A stretch of 10,300 nt of DNA, from positions 1-10,300 of the forward strand of contig VFHG01000409.1 in the NCBI GenBank assembly GCA_009392075.1, in the 5' to 3' direction. Numbering within the stretch: position 1 is the first letter of the stretch; each line of letters starts with the position of its first letter. Shown piece after piece: positions 1 to 6,256 of this stretch. The translations under genes and the position numbers were made by a program. This DNA is from SAR202 cluster bacterium (GTDB lineage: Bacteria; Chloroflexota; Dehalococcoidia; UBA3495). A model generated the notes under the pieces. That model did not search any database and was not told the DNA's origin. It saw only the letters and a list, made by a program, of their open reading frames with translations.

Positions 1-368
1 AATCCGGCCGCGTCATCGTACTCGGCGATCTTCAGCAGTTCCGATCCATTGTCCTTGATCTGGGAGAGAGCCCATTCCACCTGGTCCGCAACCCGCACCA
101 GCCCCTCGGGGAAGTCGGTGTGGGAATTGCCGGGTCGGCCCAGTTTGTCGTAGCCGCCCTTGTGCCAGTGTCCGGGGGTGTCGTGGCAGTCGTACCGGAT
201 CACTTCTTCGTTTCCGACATCAACGCCGATGGTCGGTCCGCCCATGCCATGCCCGTTAACGTTCAGAATCCGGCAGGGCCATACATATACGGAAACTTGT
301 CCGTCTTGGGACAAGGGTAATGTTACTGCTTCGCCGCGGTAGGTCTCGCCGGCAATCTTGGTGGCCAT
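1..368 (-). CDS. Unrecognised conserved-looking protein, N-terminal part (cut by window edge)
   Basis: This frame stays open from an ATG at 366-368 to the window edge, giving 122 complete codons with no stop. An AAGGA ribosome-binding site lies at 376-380, 7 bases before the ATG, which supports the start. The protein begins MATKIAGETYRGEAVTLPLS. It is hydrophilic, with no signal peptide or membrane segment. Around residues 60-80 is a Cys/His/Gly-rich stretch, YDCHDTPGHWHKGGYDKL, whose C, D and H residues could bind metal or form an active site. I do not recognise the family and assign no function. It lies 146 bp downstream of the SDR gene on the same strand, so it could be co-transcribed or have its own promoter (weak candidate at 411-438). 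Strand, start and frame are well supported; function is unknown. Confidence 0.75.
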   Translation of the reverse strand, partial: MATKIAGETYRGEAVTLPLSQDGQVSVYVWPCRILNVNGHGMGGPTIGVDVGNEEVIRYDCHDTPGHWHKGGYDKLGRPGNSHTDFPEGLVRVADQVEWALSQIKDNGSELLKIAEYDDAAG

Positions 369-410
369 CGTCTAGTCCTTCATATCGGCCGTTTAAGCCG
401 GTATTTGTTG

Positions 411-438
411 ATATTAGTCTGCCCCCAAAATAGCACAA
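411..438 (-). promoter_or_regulatory. Weak candidate sigma70-type promoter for the 1-368 gene
   Basis: On the minus strand TTGTGC (438-433) is followed after 16 bases by TAATAT (416-411). Matches to the -35 and -10 consensus are 3/6 and 4/6. The predicted transcript would start near 404 and leave a leader of about 36 bases containing the AAGGA site. The surrounding 369-514 gap is AT-richer than the genes, but the motif match alone is weak. Confidence 0.25.
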
Positions 439-514
439 TCGCGGCTTCGCTCCAAATACGATCCCTCACGTCGTTCCAACCAAAACGGAAATTAACGTAT
501 GAGGACCGCCGGGA

Positions 515-1402
515 CTACGCCCGGTTGGCGTTAGGGTCCCGCCAGGTTTCCGGACCGCCCAGGCCGTGTTCCAGGTTCCAGGTGGGGACGTCGAAGCATT
601 TGCCGGTGACTCCCGTGTTGGCGTCCTGCCCGGCCAAGAAAAGGGTTATGGGCACGATGTGATTCGGCGTAATGGAGAAACGGCCCGGACTTCTGCCGGC
701 TTCCCCTGCAGCGCGTCTGGCATCATTCTGCTCGTCGTATCCGGTGGTGCGGGCGTTCCCAGGAATCAGGATGTTTACCGCAACATTGTTCTCTCGGACC
801 TCGTCGGCCAGGTAAAACATCATGGTCAGGATGGCCGCTTTGGCCGACTGGTACGGCATCTCACGGCTACTAGACCGCTGGGCCACGTAGGCGCCGCCGA
901 CCGCGGTGTGCATCGCCCCGCCACTGATAACTGAGATGATGCTGCCGCTCCGCCGTTCCAGCATCGGCTGGATGAACTTGCGGGTGACTTTCAGAGTCCC
1001 AAAAACGCCTACTCCGAACATCTTTTCCCAGTCCGAGTCTTTGGTCTCAAGAGTGGTGACCTTGCCGGTGGGCGGGAACAAGTTCCGCTGGCGCAGTCCG
1101 GCGTTGTTGACCAGCACATCCACCGTTCCGAATTTCTCTATCGTGGCTTGGTAGGTGTCCTCCACCGCCTGCAAATCGCTGATGTCTACCGTGGAGACCA
1201 GGACATCATCCTGGCGGTCCTGTAGTTCCTTCAGGAAGGTGTCGTCATCGTCCCCCGAGAAGCCGGTTGGGCTCCAGGACAGGTCCATGGCCACCACCTT
1301 AGTGCCCTCCGCCAGGAACCCCCTGACCATCGCCCGGCCCATACCCCTGGCTGCGCCGGTGACCACGATAACGCGGCCCTGTAAATTGGTTTCCACAGGC
1401 AT
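515..1402 (-). CDS. Short-chain dehydrogenase/reductase (SDR), 295 aa
   Basis: A classical SDR oxidoreductase that should interconvert an alcohol and a carbonyl using NAD(H). The Rossmann glycine motif TGAARGMG is at residues 15-22. Asp40 at the end of beta-strand 2 favours NAD over NADP. NNAG is at 99-102, a Ser candidate at 160 (SVISGG), and the catalytic pair Tyr184/Lys188 lies in YQSAK. The usual active-site Asn in the VNxxG motif is Gly132 here (GVGVFG), which is unusual. The ATG at 1400-1402 is preferred because AAGGA sits 8-12 bases upstream and the protein then begins just before the first beta-strand; an in-frame ATG at 1444 would add 14 uncharacteristic residues. A long insert around 165-182 precedes the catalytic Tyr. 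It is divergent from the amidohydrolase/epoxide hydrolase operon, so it could oxidise an alcohol or diol made there; the substrate is unknown. Confidence 0.93.
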   Translation of the reverse strand: MPVETNLQGRVIVVTGAARGMGRAMVRGFLAEGTKVVAMDLSWSPTGFSGDDDDTFLKELQDRQDDVLVSTVDISDLQAVEDTYQATIEKFGTVDVLVNNAGLRQRNLFPPTGKVTTLETKDSDWEKMFGVGVFGTLKVTRKFIQPMLERRSGSIISVISGGAMHTAVGGAYVAQRSSSREMPYQSAKAAILTMMFYLADEVRENNVAVNILIPGNARTTGYDEQNDARRAAGEAGRSPGRFSITPNHIVPITLFLAGQDANTGVTGKCFDVPTWNLEHGLGGPETWRDPNANRA

Positions 1403-1455
1403 TTTTGAGCTTTCCTTATCCTGATGATTCCAGCCATCATACACGCCGCCGCCCG

Positions 1456-1464
1456 TGATATTAT
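1456..1464 (+). promoter_or_regulatory. Extended -10 promoter candidate for the amidohydrolase/epoxide hydrolase operon
   Basis: TGATATTAT matches the extended -10 pattern TGnTATAAT with a single mismatch in the hexamer (TATTAT, 1459-1464). Transcription would start near 1471, giving a leader of about 38 bases that carries GGAGGA at 1498-1503. There is no good -35 box, which extended -10 promoters can tolerate. The same 106-bp gap must also drive the divergent SDR gene; TATGAT on the minus strand (1441-1436) is a possible -10 for it, without a clear -35. Confidence 0.4.
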
Positions 1465-1508
1465 TGGGCCGCTATAGGTGAAGCTGACCTCAAGCACGGA
1501 GGACCCAC

Positions 1509-2525
1509 ATGCCCCCCACAGGCAACGAATGGCTGGCTCTGACGACTGAAGGAACCCTGGAGCCGGAGATTCCGATCTGCGACCCCCACCACCATTTTTG
1601 GGTCCAACGTTCCGAGCCCGTTGACTACCAACAGTATCTTTTGCCAGAGCTCGCAGCAGATGTGAACAGCGGCCACAACGTGCGTTCCACCGTGTTCATC
1701 GAGGTCCGTTGCGAGTACCGCGCTGACGGCCCGGATGAGATGAAGCCCGTGGGCGAGGTTGAATACGTCCAGACCATCGCCAACGCCAGCGCCGCCGGAC
1801 AACACGGTCAGACCAAAGCCGCCGCCGCCATCATCGGCCATGCCGACCTGAAGCTGGGCGAAGGTGTGCGCCCCGTTTTGGAAGCCATGAAAGCTGCCAG
1901 TCCCAACCGGTTCAGGGGCGTTCGCCATTCGGTGGGTTGGGATGAGAGTCCGGAACTGGCCAACCGCGATATCAAAGGAGCTTTGGGCACCGACGGCTAC
2001 CGGGCCGGCGCCAAGGTACTATCCGATATAGGCCTGATCCTGGAGAATTCCCTCTACTTTCACCAAGCGTCCGAGTTGGCCGATTTCGCCCGCGCCCTGC
2101 CGGACCTGCCCATCGTCTTGAACCACATCGGCGGTCTTGTCCGAGTCGGACCCTACGCCAACCGTGATAATGAGGTCTTGCCCGCCTGGCGCAAGGGCAT
2201 CGAAGAGATGGCCAAGTGCCCCAACATCGTGTTGAAGCTGGGTGGCGTCGGGCAGACGCGGTTCGCGTATGGCTGGGAGCTTCGGGAGAAGCCGATCGGC
2301 TCCGAAGAACTGGCCGAATCACTGAGCCCGCTCATGGAACACTGCATCCAGCAGTTTGGGCCGGACCGCTGCATGTTCGAGAGCAATTACCCAGTGGACA
2401 AGATCTCTTACTCCTACAACGTTTTGTGGAACGCTTTTAAACGCCTGTCTAGCGGCTATTCGGCCACCGAACGGGCCGCCATGTTCCATGGCACCGCCGC
2501 CCGCGTTTACAACATCGACGATTAA
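1509..2525 (+). CDS. TIM-barrel amidohydrolase (amidohydrolase_2 / COG3618 type), 338 aa
   Basis: A predicted metal-dependent hydrolase of the family that includes lactonases (LigI-type pyrone dicarboxylate lactonase, sulfomuconolactone hydrolase) and related hydrolases and decarboxylases. The N-terminal HxH motif is in ICDPHHHFW (His27, His29). Other conserved points are His185 (YFHQ), His206 (VLNHIGG) and the C-terminal FESNYPVDK (291-298). The canonical motif there is FGSDWP; this protein has Asn293 in place of the Asp, as in the SNFPVDK subgroup I recall from COG3618. Length fits a single barrel. The start is fixed by GGAGGA at 1498-1503, 5 bases before ATG. The gene is 29 bp upstream of the epoxide hydrolase, so they are very likely co-expressed. 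Family is secure; the substrate (lactone, ester or acid) cannot be told. Confidence 0.93.
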   Translation: MPPTGNEWLALTTEGTLEPEIPICDPHHHFWVQRSEPVDYQQYLLPELAADVNSGHNVRSTVFIEVRCEYRADGPDEMKPVGEVEYVQTIANASAAGQHGQTKAAAAIIGHADLKLGEGVRPVLEAMKAASPNRFRGVRHSVGWDESPELANRDIKGALGTDGYRAGAKVLSDIGLILENSLYFHQASELADFARALPDLPIVLNHIGGLVRVGPYANRDNEVLPAWRKGIEEMAKCPNIVLKLGGVGQTRFAYGWELREKPIGSEELAESLSPLMEHCIQQFGPDRCMFESNYPVDKISYSYNVLWNAFKRLSSGYSATERAAMFHGTAARVYNIDD

Positions 2526-2554
2526 CGAACTCCCCAGCAAAGGAGCGCCCTGAA

Positions 2555-3706
2555 ATGGAAGTCAGACCCTTCACCATCGCCGTGGAAAACAGTGTCCTTG
2601 ACGACCTGCGCCAGCGCCTGGCTGACACTCGTTGGCCCGACGAGATCCCCAACACCGGCTGGGACTACGGCAGCAACCTGACCTATATCAAAGAGCTGGT
2701 CGATTACTGGCGGACGGACTTCGATTGGCGCGCCCAAGAAGCCGAACTGAACGCCTTCAACCACTTCAAGTCGGAGGTGGATGGGCTGGACATCCATTTC
2801 ATTCACGAGAAGGGTAAGGGCCCGAACCCGATCCCTCTAATCATCACCCACGGGTGGCCCAGTTGTTTCTTTGAGATGACCAAGATCATCCCTCTGCTGG
2901 CCGACCCCGCCAGCCACGGCGGAGACGCAGCCGATTCCTTCGATGTCGTTGCGCCGTCGCTGCCCGGCTTCGGGTTCTCCGACCACGCCCAGGACCGAGG
3001 CATGGAGGTCCAGCGGGTGGCCGGTATGTGGAACAAGCTGATGACCCAGAACCTGGGATACCCCAAGTTTGGCGCCCAGGGTGGAGACATTGGCAGTGGC
3101 GTCACCGCTAGGTTGGGCTTTGCCCACTCGGATACCCTGTACGGCATCCATCTGACTTCTATCACCCGCCCAACTCCCTACCTGGGCCCCGGCTCCAAGC
3201 CGGTCACTGACTCCGAGCAGGCGCTGATCGCCCAGCGCGACAAGTGGTTCCAAGACGAGGGCGGCTACAACCATATCCAAGGTACCAAGCCCCAGACCTT
3301 GGCTTACGGACTGAACGACTCTCCAGTTGGCTTGGCAGCGTGGATCGTGGAGAAATACCGCACCTGGAGCGACTGCGGCGGAGACGTGGAGAAGAGCTAC
3401 ACCAAGGACGAATTGCTGACCATCGTCACCATCTACTGGGTGACCCAGACCATCAGCTCGTCCACCCGCATGTATTTCGAGAACCAGAAGCACCTGTGGA
3501 CGATGGAGAAAGACCAGAAAGTACCCACCCCGGCCGGCATGGCCATGTTCCCCCAGGAGATATCTAAGCCGCCCAGGGAATGGGGCGAACGTTCCTACGA
3601 CGTGCGCCGCTGGACCGAAATGGCCAGCGGCGGCCATTTTGCCGCGTTGGAAGAGCCTCAGTTATTGGCTGAAGAAGTCCGGGCGTTCTTTCGGGATTTC
3701 AGGTAG
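2555..3706 (+). CDS. Epoxide hydrolase, microsomal/juvenile-hormone type (EHN + alpha/beta hydrolase), 383 aa
   Basis: Opens epoxides to vicinal diols through an aspartyl-ester intermediate. The N-terminal EHN domain covers about residues 1-110, and the alpha/beta-hydrolase fold follows. The oxyanion motif HGWP is at 99-102 and the nucleophile is Asp178 in GGDIG. The charge-relay pair is Glu335 in FPQE and His361 in GGHF. The two ring-opening tyrosines are Tyr238 (GGYNHIQ) and Tyr307 (RMYFEN). Several blocks, such as TKPQT and LNDSPVGLAAW, resemble the mammalian microsomal enzyme closely, but there is no N-terminal membrane anchor, so it should be cytosolic. AAAGGAG (2539-2545) sits 9 bases before the ATG. 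It is the second gene of the amidohydrolase operon. Its stop lies 2 bp from the stop of the converging LLM gene. All catalytic residues are present, so activity is likely; the substrate is unknown. Confidence 0.96.
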   Translation: MEVRPFTIAVENSVLDDLRQRLADTRWPDEIPNTGWDYGSNLTYIKELVDYWRTDFDWRAQEAELNAFNHFKSEVDGLDIHFIHEKGKGPNPIPLIITHGWPSCFFEMTKIIPLLADPASHGGDAADSFDVVAPSLPGFGFSDHAQDRGMEVQRVAGMWNKLMTQNLGYPKFGAQGGDIGSGVTARLGFAHSDTLYGIHLTSITRPTPYLGPGSKPVTDSEQALIAQRDKWFQDEGGYNHIQGTKPQTLAYGLNDSPVGLAAWIVEKYRTWSDCGGDVEKSYTKDELLTIVTIYWVTQTISSSTRMYFENQKHLWTMEKDQKVPTPAGMAMFPQEISKPPREWGERSYDVRRWTEMASGGHFAALEEPQLLAEEVRAFFRDFR

Positions 3707-3708
3707 AC

Positions 3709-4560
3709 CTAACGGACCATCGCCTCGGCCATCCGCTCCAGTTCGTCGCCCATCTCTTTTTCGGTTTCGCAGTGCGGAGCCCAGGCGGACACCCGGAGCG
3801 CACCGGCGTTCATGAAGTCATCCACCTGCTGTCTGGTGGTATCGGGCGCCTGACCAAATACCGAGATCGTCAGTGAGGCAGGGTCTCGGTCCCGCTCGGA
3901 GGCCAACGTATCCAAGATCTTCCTGCTCTCTTCGATCTGACTGGCTGTCGCTCGATTGGGCAACCATCCGTCTCCGTACGTGGCGACCCTCCGAAGCACG
4001 TTCTTGGCGTTTCCGCCCAAAAGGATCGGCGGGTGGGGTTTCTGGACCGGCTTGGGGTAGCTGTAGACCGGAGGAAAGTCATAGAAGCGGCCGTGGTATT
4101 CAGCCTCATCTTTTGTCCACAGTTCTTTCAATGCCTCCACAGCCTCCCGTGTCTGAGTCCACCGGTGGTCGAAGTCGCCGCCCATCATCGTCGTCTCTTC
4201 CCGGTTCCAGCCGGCCCCGATCCCAAATATGAACCGGCCACCACTATGTAGGTCGAGGACCGAGATCTCTTTGGCGAGTATCAGGGGATTGCGTTCCGGC
4301 ACTAGCGTGATACCGGTGGCCAGCTTGATCTTGCTCGTTACCGCCGCGGCCATCGCCAGCGAGATGTAAGGCTCGGAGAAATGGGCGTAGGTCCAAGGAA
4401 TCTCTCCTCCGGTCGCCGGGAAAGCGCTTTCGCTCTTTACCGGTAATACCGGGTGCTCGTGGTACCAGATCGACTCAAACCCCAAGTCTTCGGCCTTCTT
4501 GGCTATGAATGCCGGGTTCAAGGTGTACGCTGGTAGAGGGACTATCACGCCAACAGACAT
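3709..4560 (-). CDS. LLM-class flavin/F420-dependent oxidoreductase, 283 aa
   Basis: Bacterial-luciferase-like TIM barrel that uses F420 or reduced flavin for hydride transfer or monooxygenation. Family signs are LGFESIWYHEH (26-36), the block LATGITLVPERNPLILAKE (80-98), LDLHSGGRFIFGIGAGW (102-118) with its glycine-rich flavin-phosphate region, and HPPILLGGNAKNVLRR (176-191). The overall pattern resembles the Rv2161c-type (TIGR03619-like) F420 group, but F420 versus FMN use cannot be settled from this sequence. The ATG at 4558-4560 has AGGAG about 8 bases upstream. The VOC gene lies 54 bp upstream on the same strand, so the two are probably one operon. It converges on the epoxide hydrolase with a 2-bp gap, leaving no room for a terminator between them. 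Confidence 0.92.
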   Translation of the reverse strand: MSVGVIVPLPAYTLNPAFIAKKAEDLGFESIWYHEHPVLPVKSESAFPATGGEIPWTYAHFSEPYISLAMAAAVTSKIKLATGITLVPERNPLILAKEISVLDLHSGGRFIFGIGAGWNREETTMMGGDFDHRWTQTREAVEALKELWTKDEAEYHGRFYDFPPVYSYPKPVQKPHPPILLGGNAKNVLRRVATYGDGWLPNRATASQIEESRKILDTLASERDRDPASLTISVFGQAPDTTRQQVDDFMNAGALRVSAWAPHCETEKEMGDELERMAEAMVR

Positions 4561-4614
4561 ATCATTTACTCCTATCTTGTGTTTTGGGGGCCATGTTTTC
4601 GGCTTCAGGTCCGA

Positions 4615-5046
4615 TCAATGTTCGTGCTGGGCCAATTCGATCAGCACCCCTCGCGCCGCTGAAGGGCTCAGAAATCCGATGTCTCCGCCCATCAGCCCTT
4701 TCCTAGGGATCCGGTCCCGTAGGTCAATGCCAAGGGCATCAAGGTTCTTCAACTTCTCTTCGATCCGATCCACCTCAAAGCAGACATGGTGGAGCCCTTC
4801 CCCGTTTTCTTCGATATGCATCGATATGCCGCTTTCCGGCTCTAGCCCTTGCAGAAGCTCCAAGTTCGTGGCGCCAATAGGCACGAAGCAACCGCGTACA
4901 CCGATGTCTTCCCGTACGATGATCGGGCCTGGCTCCAGCCCAAATATACTCCGATAGAATTCGATGCTCGAGTCCAAATCGGCTACAGCGATTCCGATAT
5001 GGTGCACCACGTCGGTTGGGGCCGGTGGCGTTCCGGGAATAGTCAT
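4615..5046 (-). CDS. VOC-family protein, methylmalonyl-CoA epimerase-like, 143 aa
   Basis: A two-module vicinal-oxygen-chelate fold of the size usual for methylmalonyl-CoA epimerase. Module one has HHIGIAVADLDSSIEFY (15-31) and NLELLQGL (61-68); module two has GEGLHHVCFEV (82-92) and GVLIELAQ (133-140). By family analogy the metal ligands would be His16, Glu63, His87 and Glu137. The GEGLHH and DRIPRKGLMGGDIGFLSP (111-128) blocks are typical of the epimerase branch, yet the window has no mutase or carboxylase of the propionyl-CoA route, so the physiological substrate may differ. The ATG at 5044-5046 has only a weak ribosome-binding site (GGTAGG about 8 bases upstream). It sits directly upstream of an LLM oxidoreductase, an arrangement repeated at 9637-10300. 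Confidence 0.9.
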   Translation of the reverse strand: MTIPGTPPAPTDVVHHIGIAVADLDSSIEFYRSIFGLEPGPIIVREDIGVRGCFVPIGATNLELLQGLEPESGISMHIEENGEGLHHVCFEVDRIEEKLKNLDALGIDLRDRIPRKGLMGGDIGFLSPSAARGVLIELAQHEH

Positions 5047-5191
5047 GATGAAACCTACCCCTTCAAGGATTCCTATCGTCTTTAAGCGACGTAATTTGGG
5101 TGAAGCGACTTGCCTGAACTTCGGGATTCTAAGCCGAGTGGGCAGCTATGTCTATACCGGGCTGAAGAGCGAGAAAGAGAGATTGTGTTCG

Positions 5192-5220
5192 TTGCTTCGG
5201 AGTCGTTTAAAACTTATACT
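5192..5220 (+). promoter_or_regulatory. Sigma70-type promoter candidate for the 5253 gene
   Basis: TTGCTT (5192-5197) and TATACT (5215-5220) are separated by exactly 17 bases; the -10 box matches 5/6 and the -35 box 3/6. Transcription would start near 5227 and give a leader of about 26 bases with GGAGGA at 5244-5249. The rest of the 206-bp gap (5047-5252) holds no recognised gene and must also contain the promoter of the divergent VOC gene, for which I see no convincing boxes. Confidence 0.45.
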
Positions 5221-5252
5221 TTCGGCGGTCGCGGAATGGACCTGGAGGAATC

Positions 5253-6107
5253 ATGCAATCGTTTGAAGAACGGGCCAGTTTGTATAAATCTGAATCCGAG
5301 GCTTTTCAGGAGTACCTGACGGCCCTGCCTTCGGAATCTTGGGGCCTGCAGAGCGCCTGTGACGAGTGGCTGGTCGGCGACGTGGTCGCCCACCTGGTGG
5401 GCAACTCAGAGTTCTACGCCGGTACCGTCACCCGTGGTTTGCAGGGCGAATCGTCTCCGCCGGAAGGCCGCCCCGATGCCGGGACCGGCCACCCTTCCAT
5501 CAGCGCCGCGGCTTTGGCAAAGTCGTCCATCGAGGCCAAGGAAAGACTGGGGGACAAGCTCCTTGAGACCTACTTGGAGAATGACAACATCTTGATCAAC
5601 CTTCTCACCGGACTAAGCCCCGAGGACCAGGTCAAACCCTGTTACCATCCCGGCAGCATCGTGCCCGCTGGAAACTTCGTGGACCTGCGGTTCAAAGAGA
5701 TCGTGCTCCACCAGTGGGACATCCGGTCGGTCATCGAAGAGAAATCAGGCCTTTCCGCTGCGAGTTTGGGCTCCATGGTCATCTTGATTCAGGAGTCCTT
5801 CGCTTCCGGCTCTCTGCGCTGGGCTTTCTGGTCGGGGCCGCCGTTGGATCGTCCGGTGCGCTACCGGTTCGAGGTGAAGAGCCCGGTGGCTGTAACCGCC
5901 GATATCGTGGTGGAGGGAGACAAATTCCGCTACGAAGAGGCGCCTCAAGGAACAGCCGACGTCACCTTCCGCTGCCACACCCACATCTTCGCCCTGCTGA
6001 TGTACGGGCGCATGCCAGCGGCAGAGGCAATGGCTGCTGGTCATCTGGCGGTGGATGGAGACAGAGCATTGGCCGAGCAATTCAGCCAGTGGTTCAAGGG
6101 GATCTAG
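5253..6107 (+). CDS. DinB/MDMPI-fold protein (maleylpyruvate isomerase family) with SCP2-like C-terminus, 284 aa
   Basis: The N-terminal half (about 1-160) is a four-helix MDMPI_N/DinB-like domain with WLVGDVVAHLVG (39-50), supplying His47, and FKEIVLHQWDIR (147-158), supplying Glu149 and His153. This His plus ExxxH set matches the zinc site of mycothiol-dependent maleylpyruvate isomerase. The C-terminal part (about 200-284) resembles a sterol-carrier-protein-2-type fold, with GTADVTFRCHTHIFALLMYG (233-252) and a C-terminal GHLAVDGD (263-270). It probably binds a metal and a thiol cofactor and acts as an isomerase or transferase; mycothiol is an actinobacterial thiol, so the cofactor here is open. 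GGAGGA at 5244-5249 is 3 bases before the ATG, which is close but convincing. It seems to be a single-gene unit ending in a repeat-containing convergent gap. Confidence 0.85.
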   Translation: MQSFEERASLYKSESEAFQEYLTALPSESWGLQSACDEWLVGDVVAHLVGNSEFYAGTVTRGLQGESSPPEGRPDAGTGHPSISAAALAKSSIEAKERLGDKLLETYLENDNILINLLTGLSPEDQVKPCYHPGSIVPAGNFVDLRFKEIVLHQWDIRSVIEEKSGLSAASLGSMVILIQESFASGSLRWAFWSGPPLDRPVRYRFEVKSPVAVTADIVVEGDKFRYEEAPQGTADVTFRCHTHIFALLMYGRMPAAEAMAAGHLAVDGDRALAEQFSQWFKGI

Positions 6108-6125
6108 CGCCCGGCAGCAGATATT

Positions 6126-6161
6126 CCCTCTCCCATGCCTGGGAGGAGGTTAGGGTGAGGG
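6126..6161. repeat. CCCTCTCCC / GGGTGAGGG intergenic repeat with hairpin
   Basis: This element reads CCCTCTCCC, a short loop, GGGAGGAGG, then TTAGGGTGAGGG. TCCCA (6131-6135) and TGGGA (6140-6144) form a perfect stem around TGCC. It extends outward through a C-G and a T-G pair, one mismatch, and two more C-G pairs (6126/6149). I recall very similar G/C-rich elements as dispersed intergenic repeats in Chloroflexota and other environmental genomes, but this window has only one copy. It begins 18 bp after the stop of the 5253-6107 gene and could fold in its mRNA; it lacks a U-run, so it is not a standard intrinsic terminator. Confidence 0.5.
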
Positions 6162-6200
6162 CCTACAATCTGCGGATACCAAGTCTCTTGTTGGCCAGTC

Positions 6201-6225
6201 ATTCGACGAGCTCAGGACGAACGGT
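6201..6225. repeat. TTCGAC-GAGCTCAGGACGAACGG type dispersed intergenic repeat
   Basis: The sequence ATTCGACGAG followed by CTCAGGACGAACGGT belongs to a motif I recall from the spacers of many environmental bacterial genomes, usually with the core CTCAGGACGAACGG next to TTCGACAAG or TTCGACAGG. It is noncoding, near the middle of the convergent gap, and only one copy is visible. GAGCTC (6209-6214) at its centre is a perfect palindrome. The function is unknown; it could be a miniature mobile or REP-like element. Confidence 0.45.
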
Positions 6226-6240
6226 TGGGTGGAATGTCTT

Positions 6241-6255
6241 GCCTAGAACCTAGGC
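6241..6255. terminator. CTAG-rich perfect palindrome at the end of the GNAT gene; possible bidirectional stop
   Basis: GCCTAG, a 3-base spacer AAC, then CTAGGC form a perfect 6-bp inverted repeat. It starts 1 base beyond the GNAT stop codon on the minus strand and lies in the convergent gap, where a terminator is expected for both flanking genes. Neither side has a clear U-run and a 3-base loop is tight, so termination is uncertain. It might instead be a protein-binding palindrome. Confidence 0.3.
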
Positions 6256-6256
6256 G

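Noticed and set aside
1461..1928. 155-codon minus-strand frame over the start of the amidohydrolase
   Set aside because: It overlaps the HxH-bearing N-terminus of a clear family member, has low-complexity GG/AA-rich composition and no ribosome-binding site.
2837..3637. 266-codon open frame on the minus strand opposite the epoxide hydrolase
   Set aside because: It lies wholly inside a gene with all catalytic motifs intact, shows no recognisable domain, and is explained by GC-rich codon bias.
5714..6253. 179-codon plus-strand frame overlapping the end of the MDMPI-type gene
   Set aside because: It is a +1 shadow; the Arg/Gly-rich translation matches nothing and it runs through the repeat-bearing gap.
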